DNA from: Brachybacterium faecium DSM 4810
Lineage (GTDB): Bacteria; Actinomycetota; Actinomycetes; Actinomycetales; Dermabacteraceae
Reading direction: 5' to 3'
Assembly: GCA_000023405.1 (NCBI GenBank)
Contig: CP001643.1
Coordinates: 1,426,001-1,490,000, forward strand
Length of the DNA: 64,000 nucleotides
The translations under genes and the position numbers were made by a program. Shown here piece after piece: positions 21,371 to 30,593 of this stretch. Positions within the stretch are counted from its first letter, which is position 1. Each line of letters starts with the position of its first letter. Below the pieces are notes generated by a model. That model saw only the letters and a list, made by a program, of their open reading frames with translations. It was not told the origin of the DNA and did no database searches.

Positions 21371-23130
21371 CCGCGCCCGATCCCGAGTCCGCACCCGAGA
21401 CCGCGCCCCCGGGCGAGGCCTCCTCCGATGCGGCCGGAGCACCCCGCCACCGCACGCACCCGATCACCCCGCTGGTCACCGGCTGGAAGATCGTGGTCGG
21501 CATCATCGCGGTGCTCACGGCCCAGAACATCGCCCGCCTGTTGGAGGACTTCACCCTCCAGCGAGCCCTGATCGGCCTCGCCGCCGTCGCCGCCGCAGTC
21601 GTGATCGCCATCGTGCTCTCGGCCCTCAGCTGGTGGTTCACCACCTACGCGGTCGATGACCACGGCGTCTCCCTCCACCGCGGCATGATCAGCAAGTCCC
21701 GCGAGTACGCCCCGCGGGCCCGCATCGAATCGGTCTCCGTGGAGCGCCCGCTGCTGGCCCGGCTGCTGGGACTGGCCAAGGTGCGCGTCGAGGTCGCCGG
21801 CGGCGGGGAGTCCTACCTGGACATCGAGTACGTGAGGTCCGCGGACGCCGAGGAGCTGCGCCGTCGCGTGCTCGGGGTGGCGGCTCTCGCCTCCGCCCCG
21901 GAGGCCGGCCACGCCGCCGACTCCGAGCCCCGCCCCGCCGGAGCCGCACCCGCCGGGGGTACCGCCGCGGAGCAGGCCGACGTGACCGGCGCTTCCGCCG
22001 CCCCATGGTCCGCCGACGGCAGGACCGCGGCAGACGCGGCACCTGCCACGACCTCGGGCGCGCACCTCACAGCCGCCGCCGCGCCCGGCGCCGACGGGGC
22101 CGCGACGGGCTCCGGCCTCGAGTCCCTCCTCTACGACGGGGTGACCGACGGCGAGCTGATCGCGAAGATCCCCACCGACCGCCTGGTGCGCTCGCTCCTG
22201 CGCGACCTCGGCTTCGTGTTCGGCACCCTCGCGAGCGTCCTCGGCGTCGGCTTCGCGATCGTGGTCGGCATCTGGCAGGAGGGGATCAACATCGCGATGA
22301 TCATCGCCCTGTTCCCCGCGTTCATCGCCGTGCCGAAGTTCGTGTTCGGACGGATCGAATCGGGGTGGGGGTTCGTCTCCCGCATCACCGACCGCGGACT
22401 GCGGATGCGGCGCGGCCTGGCCAACACCCGCACCGACAACATCGCCTCGGGACGCATCCAGCGCCTCGCGGTGCGGCGCCCGCTGCTGTGGCGCGCCCCG
22501 GACTGGACCGCGGTCTCGGTCACCGTCGCGGGGATCGATGACGACAGCGAGAACGGCGCCCAGAACGTGCTGCCCGTCGGCACACGCGACGAGCTGGGCG
22601 CCACGCTCGGGCACCTCGCCGCCCCGCTGGGCACCGCGGACGACCTCGCGACCCTCGAACACCTGCTGAGCGCTCCCGCCCCCGGCATCGAGGGGCTGCG
22701 CAAGCCCCTGCGGCTGTACTGGATCGCACGCCGCACCCAGGTCGCCGTGCTGCTGCCCGGCGCGCTGGTGCACCGCACGGGGATCCTCGGCCGCTCGCTC
22801 GAGATCATCCCCCGGGAGCGGATCCAGCACGTCAGCGTCTCGGACGGTCCGCTCAGCCGGCGCCTGGGGCTGCTCGACCTGGAGGTCGGGGTGGCCGGCC
22901 ACACCGTGCACCTCACCAGCCTCGCCCGCTCCGACGCGCTCGCCCTGCACGCGGTGCTCGCGCGCGACGGCCGCACGCTGCGCCGTTACCGTGATCGTGC
23001 CCAGTGGCCCGCCCCCGTGCTCGCCGCGGCGCGCCGCTCGGCCCCCGACGAGCCGCCGGCCACGACCCCGGCCGCCCCCGCGCAGCCGGCGCAGCCCTCC
23101 ACCCCCGCGAGCCCGCAGGAGAACAGGTGA
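21367..23130 (+). CDS. multi-PH-domain membrane protein (YdbT-like)
   Basis: A 587-residue protein with three bPH2 repeats: YAVDDHGVSLHRGMISK near residue 97, SRITDRGLRMRRGLANT near 340, and ALVHRTGILGRSLEIIPRERI near 470. Paired hydrophobic segments precede the repeats (about residues 40-90 and 280-320). A low-complexity Ala/Pro linker separates repeats 1 and 2 (about residues 170-250). The GTG overlaps the previous stop. It pairs with the smaller PH protein upstream. Confidence 0.82.
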   Translation: MTAPDPESAPETAPPGEASSDAAGAPRHRTHPITPLVTGWKIVVGIIAVLTAQNIARLLEDFTLQRALIGLAAVAAAVVIAIVLSALSWWFTTYAVDDHGVSLHRGMISKSREYAPRARIESVSVERPLLARLLGLAKVRVEVAGGGESYLDIEYVRSADAEELRRRVLGVAALASAPEAGHAADSEPRPAGAAPAGGTAAEQADVTGASAAPWSADGRTAADAAPATTSGAHLTAAAAPGADGAATGSGLESLLYDGVTDGELIAKIPTDRLVRSLLRDLGFVFGTLASVLGVGFAIVVGIWQEGINIAMIIALFPAFIAVPKFVFGRIESGWGFVSRITDRGLRMRRGLANTRTDNIASGRIQRLAVRRPLLWRAPDWTAVSVTVAGIDDDSENGAQNVLPVGTRDELGATLGHLAAPLGTADDLATLEHLLSAPAPGIEGLRKPLRLYWIARRTQVAVLLPGALVHRTGILGRSLEIIPRERIQHVSVSDGPLSRRLGLLDLEVGVAGHTVHLTSLARSDALALHAVLARDGRTLRRYRDRAQWPAPVLAAARRSAPDEPPATTPAAPAQPAQPSTPASPQENR

Positions 23131-24032
23131 ACGCACCGCGCCTCGGCATCGGCATCATCGGGGCGGGCCGTGTGGGCGCCGTGCTCGGCGCCGCGCTGCG
23201 CGCCGAGGGCCACGCCCTCACCGGCGCCTACGCCGTCTCCGACGCCTCCCGCGCCCGCGCCGCCGAGCTGCTGCCGGGAGTGCCGCTGCTGGACGTCCCC
23301 GCGCTCGTCGAGCGCAGCGAGATGCTGCTGCTGGCCGTCCCCGACGACCAGCTGGCACCGCTGGCCGCCGGCATCGCCGCGACCGGGATGGTCCCCGGCG
23401 GGCAGCTCGTCGCCCACACCTCGGGCCGCTACGGCACCGACGTGCTGGCCCCGCTCGCCGCGGCCGGCAGCGCCACGCTCGCCCTCCACCCCGCGATGAC
23501 CTTCACCGGCACCCGCACCGACCTCGCCCGGCTCATCGGCTGCCCGATGGGCATCACCGCCGCCCCCGAGCTGCTCCCCGTCGCCGCCGCGCTGGTGGTC
23601 GAGCTGGGCGGGGACTCCGTCGTGATCGCCGAAGGGGACCGGCCGCTGTACCACGCCGCCCTCGCCCACTCCGCGAACCACCTCACGGTGCTCGTGGACC
23701 AGGCGCGCGAGGCCCTGTCCCGGCTGGGGATCGAGGATCCCGGCGCGTACCTGCGCCCGCTGCTCGAGGCGGCGCTCGAGGAGTCCCTGCGCCGCGGGGC
23801 GAAGGCGCTGACCGGACCGGTGGTGCGCGGGGACGCCGGCACCGTCTCCGCCCACCTCGAGGCGCTCGAGGATCTCGACGTCACCGGGGCGCCGGGCGAG
23901 CACGGAGACGTCGCCGACACCTACCGCGCCCTCGCCCTGGCCGCCCTGTCCCGTGCGAGACTCCCGGAGGACACCCGGTCGAGGATCCGGGTGCTGCTGC
24001 AGGAGCAGCCGCCGAGGGAGGACGACGCATGA
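23127..24032 (+). CDS. Rossmann-fold DUF2520 oxidoreductase-like protein
   Basis: A 301-residue protein with an N-terminal NAD(P)-binding fold (GIGIIGAGRVGAVLGAALRAEGH) and a helical DUF2520 C-terminal domain (YHAALAHSANHLTVLVDQA). The overall layout resembles 6-phosphogluconate and ketopantoate reductases. GTGA and ATGA overlaps couple it to the PH protein upstream and panC downstream. Since no panE is visible, a role in pantoate formation is a reasonable guess, not shown by the sequence. Confidence 0.8.
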   Translation: MNAPRLGIGIIGAGRVGAVLGAALRAEGHALTGAYAVSDASRARAAELLPGVPLLDVPALVERSEMLLLAVPDDQLAPLAAGIAATGMVPGGQLVAHTSGRYGTDVLAPLAAAGSATLALHPAMTFTGTRTDLARLIGCPMGITAAPELLPVAAALVVELGGDSVVIAEGDRPLYHAALAHSANHLTVLVDQAREALSRLGIEDPGAYLRPLLEAALEESLRRGAKALTGPVVRGDAGTVSAHLEALEDLDVTGAPGEHGDVADTYRALALAALSRARLPEDTRSRIRVLLQEQPPREDDA

Positions 24033-24904
24033 CCCAGGACCACCCGGGCACGGGCCCGGCCGGCAGCACCACGAGACTGGTCACCACGAAGACCGCGCTG
24101 CGCGAGCACCGCGCCGCGATGCCGGGCACGGTCGCCGCGGTGCCCACCATGGGGTCCCTCCACGCCGGCCACCTCGCCCTCGTCGAGCGGGCGCGCGAGC
24201 TCGCCGATCACGTGATCCTCACCGACTTCGTCAACCCGCTGCAGTTCGGGCCGGGGGAGGACTACGAGGCCTACCCCCGCGACCTCGACGCGGACCTCGC
24301 CCTCGTCGACGGCCTGGTCGACGTGGTCTTCGCCCCCGCGGTGCAGGAGATGTACCCTGTGCTGCCGCCCACGGTCTCCGTCACCGCCGGGCACGCGGGC
24401 ACGATCCTCGAGGGCGCCGCCCGGCCCGGCCACTTCGACGGCGTGGTGACCGTGGTGACCAAGCTGCTGCAGCTGACGAGCCCGCACCTGAGCGTGTTCG
24501 GCCGCAAGGACGCCCAGCAGCTGGCGATCATCCAGCGCCTCGTGGCCGATCTCGACCTGCCGGTGCGGATCGAGCCCGTCGAGATCCAGCGCGAACCCTC
24601 GGGGCTGGCCCGCTCGAGCCGCAACGCCTACCTCAGCGCCGCGGGCCGCGAGCAGGCGCTGGCCCTGTCGCGCACGCTCGAGGCCGCGCGCGCCGCCGCC
24701 CCCTCGGCCGCCGGGATCCGCGACGCCCTGGCCGCCGCGGTCGCGCGCGCCGAGATCGACTGGGACTACGCGCACGCCCTGGACCCGGCGACCCTGCGCC
24801 CGATCGGCCCGGAGCACCGCGGAGAGGTGCTGCTGACCCTCGCCGGGGTCGTCGAGGGCACCCGTCTGCTCGATGCGGCTGTGGCAGTGGCGACAGCCCC
24901 CTGA
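24029..24904 (+). CDS. panC: pantothenate synthetase
   Basis: A 291-residue enzyme that ligates pantoate and beta-alanine with ATP. Motifs are [17 protein letters not shown] (HxGH), [42 protein letters not shown] and SSRNAYLS (KMSKS equivalent). ATGA overlaps the DUF2520 gene. Unlike Mycobacterium, panD and coaX do not follow; lysS comes 43 bp downstream. Confidence 0.95.
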   Translation: MTQDHPGTGPAGSTTRLVTTKTALREHRAAMPGTVAAVPTMGSLHAGHLALVERARELADHVILTDFVNPLQFGPGEDYEAYPRDLDADLALVDGLVDVVFAPAVQEMYPVLPPTVSVTAGHAGTILEGAARPGHFDGVVTVVTKLLQLTSPHLSVFGRKDAQQLAIIQRLVADLDLPVRIEPVEIQREPSGLARSSRNAYLSAAGREQALALSRTLEAARAAAPSAAGIRDALAAAVARAEIDWDYAHALDPATLRPIGPEHRGEVLLTLAGVVEGTRLLDAAVAVATAP

Positions 24905-24947
24905 TCCCACGGGCCCCCGCAGCGGCAGTGATGAGACAATCGCCCCC

Positions 24948-26456
24948 ATGAGCGAGAATTCCCCTGCCCTGGACACGACGGACACCTCGGACCAGGTCGC
25001 GGTCCGCAAGTCCAAGCGGGAGCGGCTGCTGGCGCGCGGCGAGGAGGCCTACCCCGTCTCCGTGCCGGTGACCGCCACCATCGCCGAGGTGCGCGCGAAG
25101 TACGGGCACCTCGGCGCCGGCGAGGAGACGAAGGACGAGGTCGGCGTCGCCGGGCGCGTGGTCTTCCAGCGCAACACCGGCAAGCTGGCCTTCATCACCC
25201 TCCAGGACGGCGCCGGGCAGCGCCTGCAGATCATGGCCTCCCAGGCGGTGATCGGCGAGCAGCGCCTGGCGGACCTCAAGGCCGACGTCGACCTCGGCGA
25301 CCACGTCTTCTTCCACGGCCGCGTCGGGGCGTCCCGCCGCGGCGAGCTGAGCATCTTCGCCGACACCTGGCAGATGGCCGCCAAGGCCGTGCGCCCGCTG
25401 CCGGTGCTCCACGCCGACCTCTCCGAGGAATCCCGCGTCCGCCACCGGTACGTGGATCTCATCGTCCGCCAGGAGGCGCGGGACACCGTGCGCCAGCGGG
25501 CCGAGGTCATGCACTCGCTGCGCACCTCGTTCCACGACCGCGAGTACGTCGAGATCGAGACCCCGATGCTGCAGGTGATCCCCTCCGGGGCCGCGGCCCG
25601 GCCGTTCGTCACCCACATGCATGCTTTCGATCTCGACCTCTACCTGCGGATCGCGCCGGAGCTGTACCTCAAGCGCGCGGCCGTTGGCGGTCTCGAGAAG
25701 GTCTTCGAGATCAACCGCAATTTCCGCAACGAGGGCGCGGATTCCACGCATTCCCCGGAGTTCGCGATGCTCGAGGCCTACCAGGCCTACGGCGATTACA
25801 ACACCATCGGCGATCTCACGCGGACTCTCGTCCAGGAAGCCGCCGAGCGGGCGACAGGCTCCCAGCTCGTCACCCTCGCCGACGGCTCCGAGTACGATTT
25901 CTCGGGGGAATGGGCGCAGATCACCGTCTACGGCTCGCTCTCCGAATCCCTCGGCGAGGAGATCACTCCTGAGACCTCTCCCGAGCAGCTGCGCCGGATC
26001 GCGAGTTCCCTGGACCTGGATCTGGATCATCCGAAGTACGGCCACGGCAAGCTCGTCGAGGAGCTGTTCGAGCACCAGGTGGGAGATCACCTCCACGAGC
26101 CCACCTTCGTGCGCGACTTCCCGGTCGAGACCAGCCCGCTGGTGCGCGAGCACCGCTCCACCCCGGGCGTGGTCGAGAAGTGGGACCTGTACGTGCGCGG
26201 CTTCGAGCTCGGCACCGGCTACTCGGAGCTCGTGGACCCGGTGATCCAGCGTGAGCGCTTCGCCCAGCAGGCAGAGCTCGCCGCGCAGGGCGATGACGAG
26301 GCGATGCGGCTGGACGAGGACTTCCTCGAGGCCATGGAGCACGCGCTGCCGCCGACGGGCGGGATGGGCATGGGCGTGGACCGCCTCCTCATGGCGCTGA
26401 CGGGTCTGGGCATCCGCGAGACGATCCTGTTCCCGCTCGTGAAGCCGGAGGCCTGA
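24948..26456 (+). CDS. lysS: lysyl-tRNA synthetase (class II)
   Basis: A 502-residue class II synthetase. An OB-fold anticodon-binding domain (about residues 60-160) precedes the catalytic core. Core motifs are motif 1 near [22 protein letters not shown], motif 2 [18 protein letters not shown] and motif 3 [15 protein letters not shown]. The start is seven bases after GACAAT, with no Shine-Dalgarno. Codon choice in 25,680-26,000 is less GC-biased than the rest, with several A/T-ending codons, but the protein is intact. Confidence 0.95.
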   Translation: MSENSPALDTTDTSDQVAVRKSKRERLLARGEEAYPVSVPVTATIAEVRAKYGHLGAGEETKDEVGVAGRVVFQRNTGKLAFITLQDGAGQRLQIMASQAVIGEQRLADLKADVDLGDHVFFHGRVGASRRGELSIFADTWQMAAKAVRPLPVLHADLSEESRVRHRYVDLIVRQEARDTVRQRAEVMHSLRTSFHDREYVEIETPMLQVIPSGAAARPFVTHMHAFDLDLYLRIAPELYLKRAAVGGLEKVFEINRNFRNEGADSTHSPEFAMLEAYQAYGDYNTIGDLTRTLVQEAAERATGSQLVTLADGSEYDFSGEWAQITVYGSLSESLGEEITPETSPEQLRRIASSLDLDLDHPKYGHGKLVEELFEHQVGDHLHEPTFVRDFPVETSPLVREHRSTPGVVEKWDLYVRGFELGTGYSELVDPVIQRERFAQQAELAAQGDDEAMRLDEDFLEAMEHALPPTGGMGMGVDRLLMALTGLGIRETILFPLVKPEA

Positions 26457-26457
26457 G

Positions 26458-26640
26458 ATGGATTCCGGATTCTGGTTCGAAGCGGGGGCGCTGCTCCCCT
26501 CGATCGGCGTGGGACTGCTGTTCTGGTTCGTGATGCGCGCCGTGATGCGCGCGGATCGTCATGAGCGCGAGGTCCAGCGGGAAGCGGAACGCGAATACCG
26601 CGAGCTCCACCAGGGTGATGAACAGAATCACTCCGCCTGA
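26458..26640 (+). CDS. small single-pass membrane protein
   Basis: A 60-residue protein. Residues 9-29 form one hydrophobic helix (ALLPSIGVGLLFWFVMRAVMR), followed by a highly charged tail (DRHEREVQREAEREYRE) likely to be helical. The ATG follows the lysS stop after one base, so it is probably cotranscribed and coupled. A small membrane protein in this place, between lysS and lsr2, is common in related actinobacteria. Function is unknown. Confidence 0.7.
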   Translation: MDSGFWFEAGALLPSIGVGLLFWFVMRAVMRADRHEREVQREAEREYRELHQGDEQNHSA

Positions 26641-26641
26641 A

Positions 26642-26670
26642 CGGGAATCGGTATCGTATTGAAATTCCCG
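26642..26670. repeat. AT-rich inverted repeat upstream of lsr2
   Basis: CGGGAAT and ATTCCCG are separated by 15 bases of AT-rich sequence. The right arm overlaps the lsr2 promoter spacer. It could end the lysS transcript or be a control site for lsr2. Confidence 0.4.
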
Positions 26671-26687
26671 CCGTCGCACCGGATACT
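26659..26687 (+). promoter_or_regulatory. predicted lsr2 promoter
   Basis: TTGAAA (26,659-26,664), a 17-base spacer, then GATACT (26,682-26,687). It gives an mRNA leader of roughly 63 bases with a GGGAG ribosome-binding site before the lsr2 ATG. Confidence 0.5.
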
Positions 26688-26756
26688 GTGTGCAGATGGC
26701 GAACTCATCAGAGATCGCACGAGAACATGACACCAGACCAGCAAGGGAGAACCCCT

Positions 26757-27086
26757 ATGGCACGGAAGACCTACGTGGAGCTCATCGACGATCTCAGCGG
26801 AGAGAAGGCCGACGAGACGGTGAGCTTCGCCCTGGACGGGGTCGCCTACGAGATCGACCTGTCCGAGGCCAATGCGACGAAGCTGCGCGACGAGCTCGGC
26901 ACCTGGGTCGAGAAGTCGCGCCGGGTGGGCGGTCGCCGCTCGCGCGGCACGTCCACGGCCCGCCGCGGCCCGAACGATTCCGCGAGGATCCGGGAGTGGG
27001 CCCGTCAGGCCGGCTACGAGGTCCCGGACCGCGGCCGCATCTCGGGCACCATCCGCAAGGCCTACGAGGAGGCTCACGCGCAGTGA
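26757..27086 (+). CDS. lsr2: Lsr2-family nucleoid-associated protein
   Basis: A 109-residue xenogeneic-silencing protein that bridges AT-rich DNA. The N-terminal dimerisation domain reads ARKTYVELIDDLSGEKADET and VAYEIDLSEANATKLRDEL. A basic Ser/Arg linker leads to the C-terminal DNA-binding domain, with the minor-groove motif RGR in VPDRGRISGTI. GGGAG lies about ten bases upstream. It is followed by a perfect terminator and then by the catabolic island that separates it from clpC. Confidence 0.96.
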   Translation: MARKTYVELIDDLSGEKADETVSFALDGVAYEIDLSEANATKLRDELGTWVEKSRRVGGRRSRGTSTARRGPNDSARIREWARQAGYEVPDRGRISGTIRKAYEEAHAQ

Positions 27087-27130
27087 GCCCCGGCGCCGCC
27101 CGTGCCCCTCACGGCAGCGCACCCCAGCAC

Positions 27131-27166
27131 GAACAGGCCCGTCACCGCTCGGTGACGGGCCTGTTC
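27131..27166. terminator. perfect hairpin terminator after lsr2
   Basis: A perfect 16-bp stem, GAACAGGCCCGTCACC paired with GGTGACGGGCCTGTTC, with a four-base GCTC loop. It follows the lsr2 stop by 44 bp. It can also end transcripts arriving from the minus-strand epimerase gene. Confidence 0.92.
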
Positions 27167-27243
27167 TCTGTGCGGAGAGGGCGCGCGGGCGGGGGAGGGG
27201 CACTCTCCGGCTGCGGAGACGGGGGAGGGGTGCTCCCCGCGCC

Positions 27244-28209
27244 TCACCAGCCCTGCAGGGTCCAGGAGGCGGCGTGCTCGGTGCCGGGCGCGAGCCGCAC
27301 CACGTCCGTGCCGCTGCGGAACGCGTCCGGCGGGCAGGTCATCGGCTCGACGGCGAGACCCAGCCGGTCGTGCTCGGGCTCCGGGCGGTCACCGGTGTGG
27401 ATCTGCAGCCAGGGGCACTCGCGGCCGGCGGAGAGCGAGACCCCCGTGCCGCCGGGAGCGGTGACGGTCACGGTGTACAGCCCCTGCGCGTCGCGGCCCA
27501 GAGCGGTGAAGGCGTGGTCGATGAACAGCGGACCGAGGGTCTTCGCGTCGCGGAAATCGAAGTCGGAGCCCGGCTCGACCGGGGCCGTGCCGGTGGGCAG
27601 CAGCCTGTCCTCGGTGACCGTGAGCACCGTGGCCGCCTCCACCTGGAGGGACCACTCGTCCAGCGGCTCCGGCCCGGCGACCAGGTACGGATGCGGGCAC
27701 ACGCCGTAGGGGGCGTCCTGTGCGCCGAGGTTGTGGGCGGTGACCGTGGTGGTCAGCCCCGCCTGCGGGTCCAGGGCGTAGTGCACCGTCAGCAGCAGGT
27801 GGAAGGGGTAGCCCGGGGTGGGGAACAGCTCGGTGCGCAGCACCAGCTCGTCCTCGGAGACGGTCGCGGGTGTGAAGACCTGGAAGGAGACCAGGCCGTG
27901 CAGCGCGTTGCCGCGCTCGGGCTCGGTGAGCGGCGTGCTGAGCTCCTGCCCGTCCCAGGTGTACTCCCCGTCGCCGATCCGGTTCGGCCACGGCGCCACG
28001 ATCGCGCCGCGGTAGAACAGCATCGGCCCGGTCTCGGGGCTGCGCACCAGCAGATCGCGCCCGCCGACGGTGACGGACTCGAGGATCGCGCCGACCGCGG
28101 AGATCTCCGCCCGGTACTCGCCGGCGGTCAGGGTGAACAGCTCACCGCGGTCGCGGCCGGCGGTGACGGTGGGCAGCTCGAGGCTGGCGGTGCGGGGGGC
28201 ATCGTTCAT
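27244..28209 (-). CDS. aldose 1-epimerase family protein
   Basis: A 321-residue galactose-mutarotase fold protein. Family features are YRGAIVAPWPNRIGDGEYTWDG, NALHGLV (catalytic-region His), CPHPYL (second His region) and LGLAVEPMTCPPDAF. Such enzymes interconvert alpha and beta sugar anomers. The ATG overlaps the lutC stop (ATGA), so it is the last gene of the mqo-lut operon. The link between mutarotation and lactate oxidation is not obvious; it may serve the neighbouring sugar genes. Confidence 0.85.
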   Translation of the reverse strand: MNDAPRTASLELPTVTAGRDRGELFTLTAGEYRAEISAVGAILESVTVGGRDLLVRSPETGPMLFYRGAIVAPWPNRIGDGEYTWDGQELSTPLTEPERGNALHGLVSFQVFTPATVSEDELVLRTELFPTPGYPFHLLLTVHYALDPQAGLTTTVTAHNLGAQDAPYGVCPHPYLVAGPEPLDEWSLQVEAATVLTVTEDRLLPTGTAPVEPGSDFDFRDAKTLGPLFIDHAFTALGRDAQGLYTVTVTAPGGTGVSLSAGRECPWLQIHTGDRPEPEHDRLGLAVEPMTCPPDAFRSGTDVVRLAPGTEHAASWTLQGW

Positions 28210-28961
28210 GGGGTCTTCTCCTCAGTGGTGGCCGGTGCCTGCTCCGGCTCCGGCTCGGGGGCGGGTTCCGGCTCGATCAGCACCACCTCGAGGCGGCGCG
28301 GGCCGTGGACGCCCTCGACGCGGCTGAGCTCGATGTCGCTGGTCGCGCTCGGTCCCGAGATCATGGTCCAGGCAGCGCGCGGATCGGACGCCATCCGCTC
28401 GATCGCCTTGGGCACGCCGAGCACGACCTCCTCGGAGTCGACCACGACCACGTGATGGTCGGGCACGAGGCTGATCGCCCGGCGCCCTCCGCGGTCGTCG
28501 CCGCGCAGCACGAGCGTGCCGGTCAGCGCGATCGCCGTGTGGCAGCCGGTGAGCACCGCGTCGATCTCGTCGAGCTCATGCGGGGAGGCGGAGCCGTCGT
28601 CGACGACGACCGTGCTGTCGATCCCCTCGAGCCACGGCGCGGGAAGCCCCGAGGGGACCACCACGCTGCGGGCCCGGGCCAGCGCGGAGGCGATCGCCTC
28701 CGGGGCGGCGGCGGCCGTGGTGCGGTGCACGGTGGCGGTGTAGTCCTCGAGGCGCTGGACGAGCACGTCGCGCACCTTCTCCGGCGCCGTCCGCACCTCC
28801 TGCTTGGCGTCGGCGCGCTGGTAGTCGCGGGGCACATCCGCCGCATCGGTCACCGCGTCACGGCGCGGCACCGAGAGCGCGGCGCGCACCCGCGCCAGGA
28901 TCTCGTCCTTCGCGCTCATCCCGGGGGTGCGGGTGGGGCGGGAGTCCGTCCAGTCGTTCAC
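28206..28961 (-). CDS. lutC: lactate utilization protein C (LUD domain)
   Basis: A 251-residue LUD-domain protein, one subunit of the LutABC L-lactate oxidation complex. Recognisable parts are KDEILARVRAALS at the N-terminus, TGTLVLRGDDRGGRRAISLVPDHHVVVV, and ISGPSATSDIELSRVEGVHGP. A Pro/Glu-rich tail of about 25 residues ends it. The GTG start is preceded by GGAGGAG and overlaps the lutB stop as GTGA; an ATG 42 bases later is an alternative. Confidence 0.9.
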   Translation of the reverse strand: MNDWTDSRPTRTPGMSAKDEILARVRAALSVPRRDAVTDAADVPRDYQRADAKQEVRTAPEKVRDVLVQRLEDYTATVHRTTAAAAPEAIASALARARSVVVPSGLPAPWLEGIDSTVVVDDGSASPHELDEIDAVLTGCHTAIALTGTLVLRGDDRGGRRAISLVPDHHVVVVDSEEVVLGVPKAIERMASDPRAAWTMISGPSATSDIELSRVEGVHGPRRLEVVLIEPEPAPEPEPEQAPATTEEKTP

Positions 28962-30487
28962 GAGCCCTCCTCCTCCGCGTCGCGGTCCTTCTCGCGCTGA
29001 TCCCACCAGGAGCGGAAGGAGGTCCCGGGCTTGGGCAGATCGCGGTGATCGGTCCAGCCGGGCAGCAGCGGGAGGGCCCCGGGCAGCTTGCCGATGTTCT
29101 TGCCGCGCAGCACGGAGCTCAGCGGTCCCGCCGAACGCACGGCGATGTCGTAGGCGCGCGGGGAGGACATGAGCTTCCCGGCGCCCTGCAGCGCCACGTC
29201 CCAGGTGCCGTGGAAGTCGCCGCGGGTCTCGCGCCGCCGGTCGACGTCCTTCGCCCGCAGATGCACGAGGATCTCCGGGATGTTGATCTTCACGGGGCAC
29301 ACGTCGTAGCAGGCCCCGCACAGGCTCGAGGCGTAGGGCAGGGTCGAGTTCGGGTCGTCGCTGCCGTGCATCCCCGTCATCTGCGGAGACAGGATCGCGC
29401 CGATCGGGCCGGGATAGGTGGAGCCGTAGGCGTGCCCACCGGTGCGGGCGTAGACGGGGCACACGTTCAGGCAGGCCGAGCAGCGGATGCAGTGCAGGGC
29501 GCTGCGGCCCTCCGGGTCCTCGAGCACCGCGGAGCGCCCGTTGTCCAGCAGCACCAGATGGAACTCCTCGGGGCCGTCCCCCTCGGCCACGCCGGTGAAC
29601 AGCGTCGTGTAGGGGTTCATCCGCTCTCCCGTGGAGGAGCGGGGCAGCAGCTGCAGGAAGACCTCGAGATCCTGGAACGTCGGCACGATCTTCTCGATGC
29701 CCACCACCGAGATGAGGGTCTTGGGCAGGGTCAGGCACATGCGGCCGTTGCCCTCGGACTCCACCACCACCAGCGTGCCGGTCTCGGCGACGGCGAAGTT
29801 CGCACCCGAGATCGCGACCGAGCCGGGCATGTCCAGGAACTTCTCGCGCAGGAAGCGACGCGCGGCCCCGGCCAGCTCCGCCGGGTCGTCGGTGATCGAC
29901 GGATCCAGATCGGGCATGGCGGCCAGGAAGATCTCCCGGATCTCGGCACGGTTGCGGTGGATCGCCGGCACCAGGATGTGGGAGGGGGTGTCCCCGGCCA
30001 GCTGCACGATGAGCTCGGCGAGATCGGACTCGATCGCCCGGATCCCGGCGTTGGCGAGCACCTCGTTCAGCCCGATCTCCTGGGTCGCCATCGACTTGAC
30101 CTTCAGCACCTCCTCGGCGCCGCGCTCGAGGGCGAGGCGGGTGACGATCTCCCCGGCCTCCTCCGCATCGCGCGCCCAGTGCACCACGCCGCCGGCTGCG
30201 GTCACCGAGGCTTCGAGCTCCTCGAGCAGCTCCGGCAGGTGATCGGTGACCTGCCACTTCAGCGCGCTGCCGGCGTTGCGCAGCTTCTGCCAGTCGCGCA
30301 CCTCGCGCACCGCCGAGGCTCGCTTCGACTGGATCGTGGCGGTGGCATGGCGCAGGTTGCCGCGCAGCGTCTCGTCACCGAGATCGGCGCGGGCGGCGTC
30401 GGGGAAGTCCTCCGTGCCGCGCAGCGTCGAACCGGGGGAGGCGTGCTGCGGGCGGACGCCCGGCATGCCCAGATGGACTGTAGTCAT
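28958..30487 (-). CDS. lutB: lactate utilization iron-sulfur protein B
   Basis: A 509-residue LutB subunit. It combines an N-terminal LUD domain (LKVKSMATQEIGLNEVLA, AISGANFAVAETGTLVVVESEGN) with a ferredoxin-like region carrying two 4Fe-4S motifs (CIRCSACLNVCPVY and CGACYDVCPVKINIPE). The C-terminus has a further LutB-type region. It passes electrons from L-lactate toward the quinone pool (family knowledge). Its ATG overlaps the stop of a repeated 18-codon ORF that lies between it and lutA. Confidence 0.93.
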   Translation of the reverse strand: MTTVHLGMPGVRPQHASPGSTLRGTEDFPDAARADLGDETLRGNLRHATATIQSKRASAVREVRDWQKLRNAGSALKWQVTDHLPELLEELEASVTAAGGVVHWARDAEEAGEIVTRLALERGAEEVLKVKSMATQEIGLNEVLANAGIRAIESDLAELIVQLAGDTPSHILVPAIHRNRAEIREIFLAAMPDLDPSITDDPAELAGAARRFLREKFLDMPGSVAISGANFAVAETGTLVVVESEGNGRMCLTLPKTLISVVGIEKIVPTFQDLEVFLQLLPRSSTGERMNPYTTLFTGVAEGDGPEEFHLVLLDNGRSAVLEDPEGRSALHCIRCSACLNVCPVYARTGGHAYGSTYPGPIGAILSPQMTGMHGSDDPNSTLPYASSLCGACYDVCPVKINIPEILVHLRAKDVDRRRETRGDFHGTWDVALQGAGKLMSSPRAYDIAVRSAGPLSSVLRGKNIGKLPGALPLLPGWTDHRDLPKPGTSFRSWWDQREKDRDAEEEGS

Positions 30488-30540
30488 GACGCCGTCTCCT
30501 CCCGCTCGTTCCTCGCAGTTCGTCGACAGGAGGTAGTCAT
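30484..30540 (-). CDS. 18-codon ORF, second copy, coupled to lutB
   Basis: It encodes MTTSCRRTARNEREETAS. Its ATG overlaps the stop of the first copy (ATGA) and its stop overlaps the lutB ATG (ATGA). GGGAGGAG precedes its start by about nine bases. Whether it is a functional peptide or only a translational relay created by the duplication is unknown. Confidence 0.4.
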   Translation of the reverse strand: MTTSCRRTARNEREETAS

Positions 30541-30593
30541 GACGCCGTCTCCTCCCGCTCGTTCCTCGCAGTTCGTCGACAGGAGGTAGTCAT
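30537..30593 (-). CDS. 18-codon ORF, first copy, coupled to lutA
   Basis: It is identical in sequence to the copy that follows (MTTSCRRTARNEREETAS). Its ATG overlaps the lutA stop (ATGA). The last codons, GCG TCA TGA, are the same as the last three codons of lutA, which suggests the duplication used the lutA end as its boundary. Confidence 0.4.
   Translation of the reverse strand: MTTSCRRTARNEREETAS

Noticed and set aside
25680..26000. Horizontally acquired segment in lysS because of softer codon bias
   Set aside because: The protein is continuous with conserved class II motifs across the segment, and the shift in bias is small; ordinary variation is enough.
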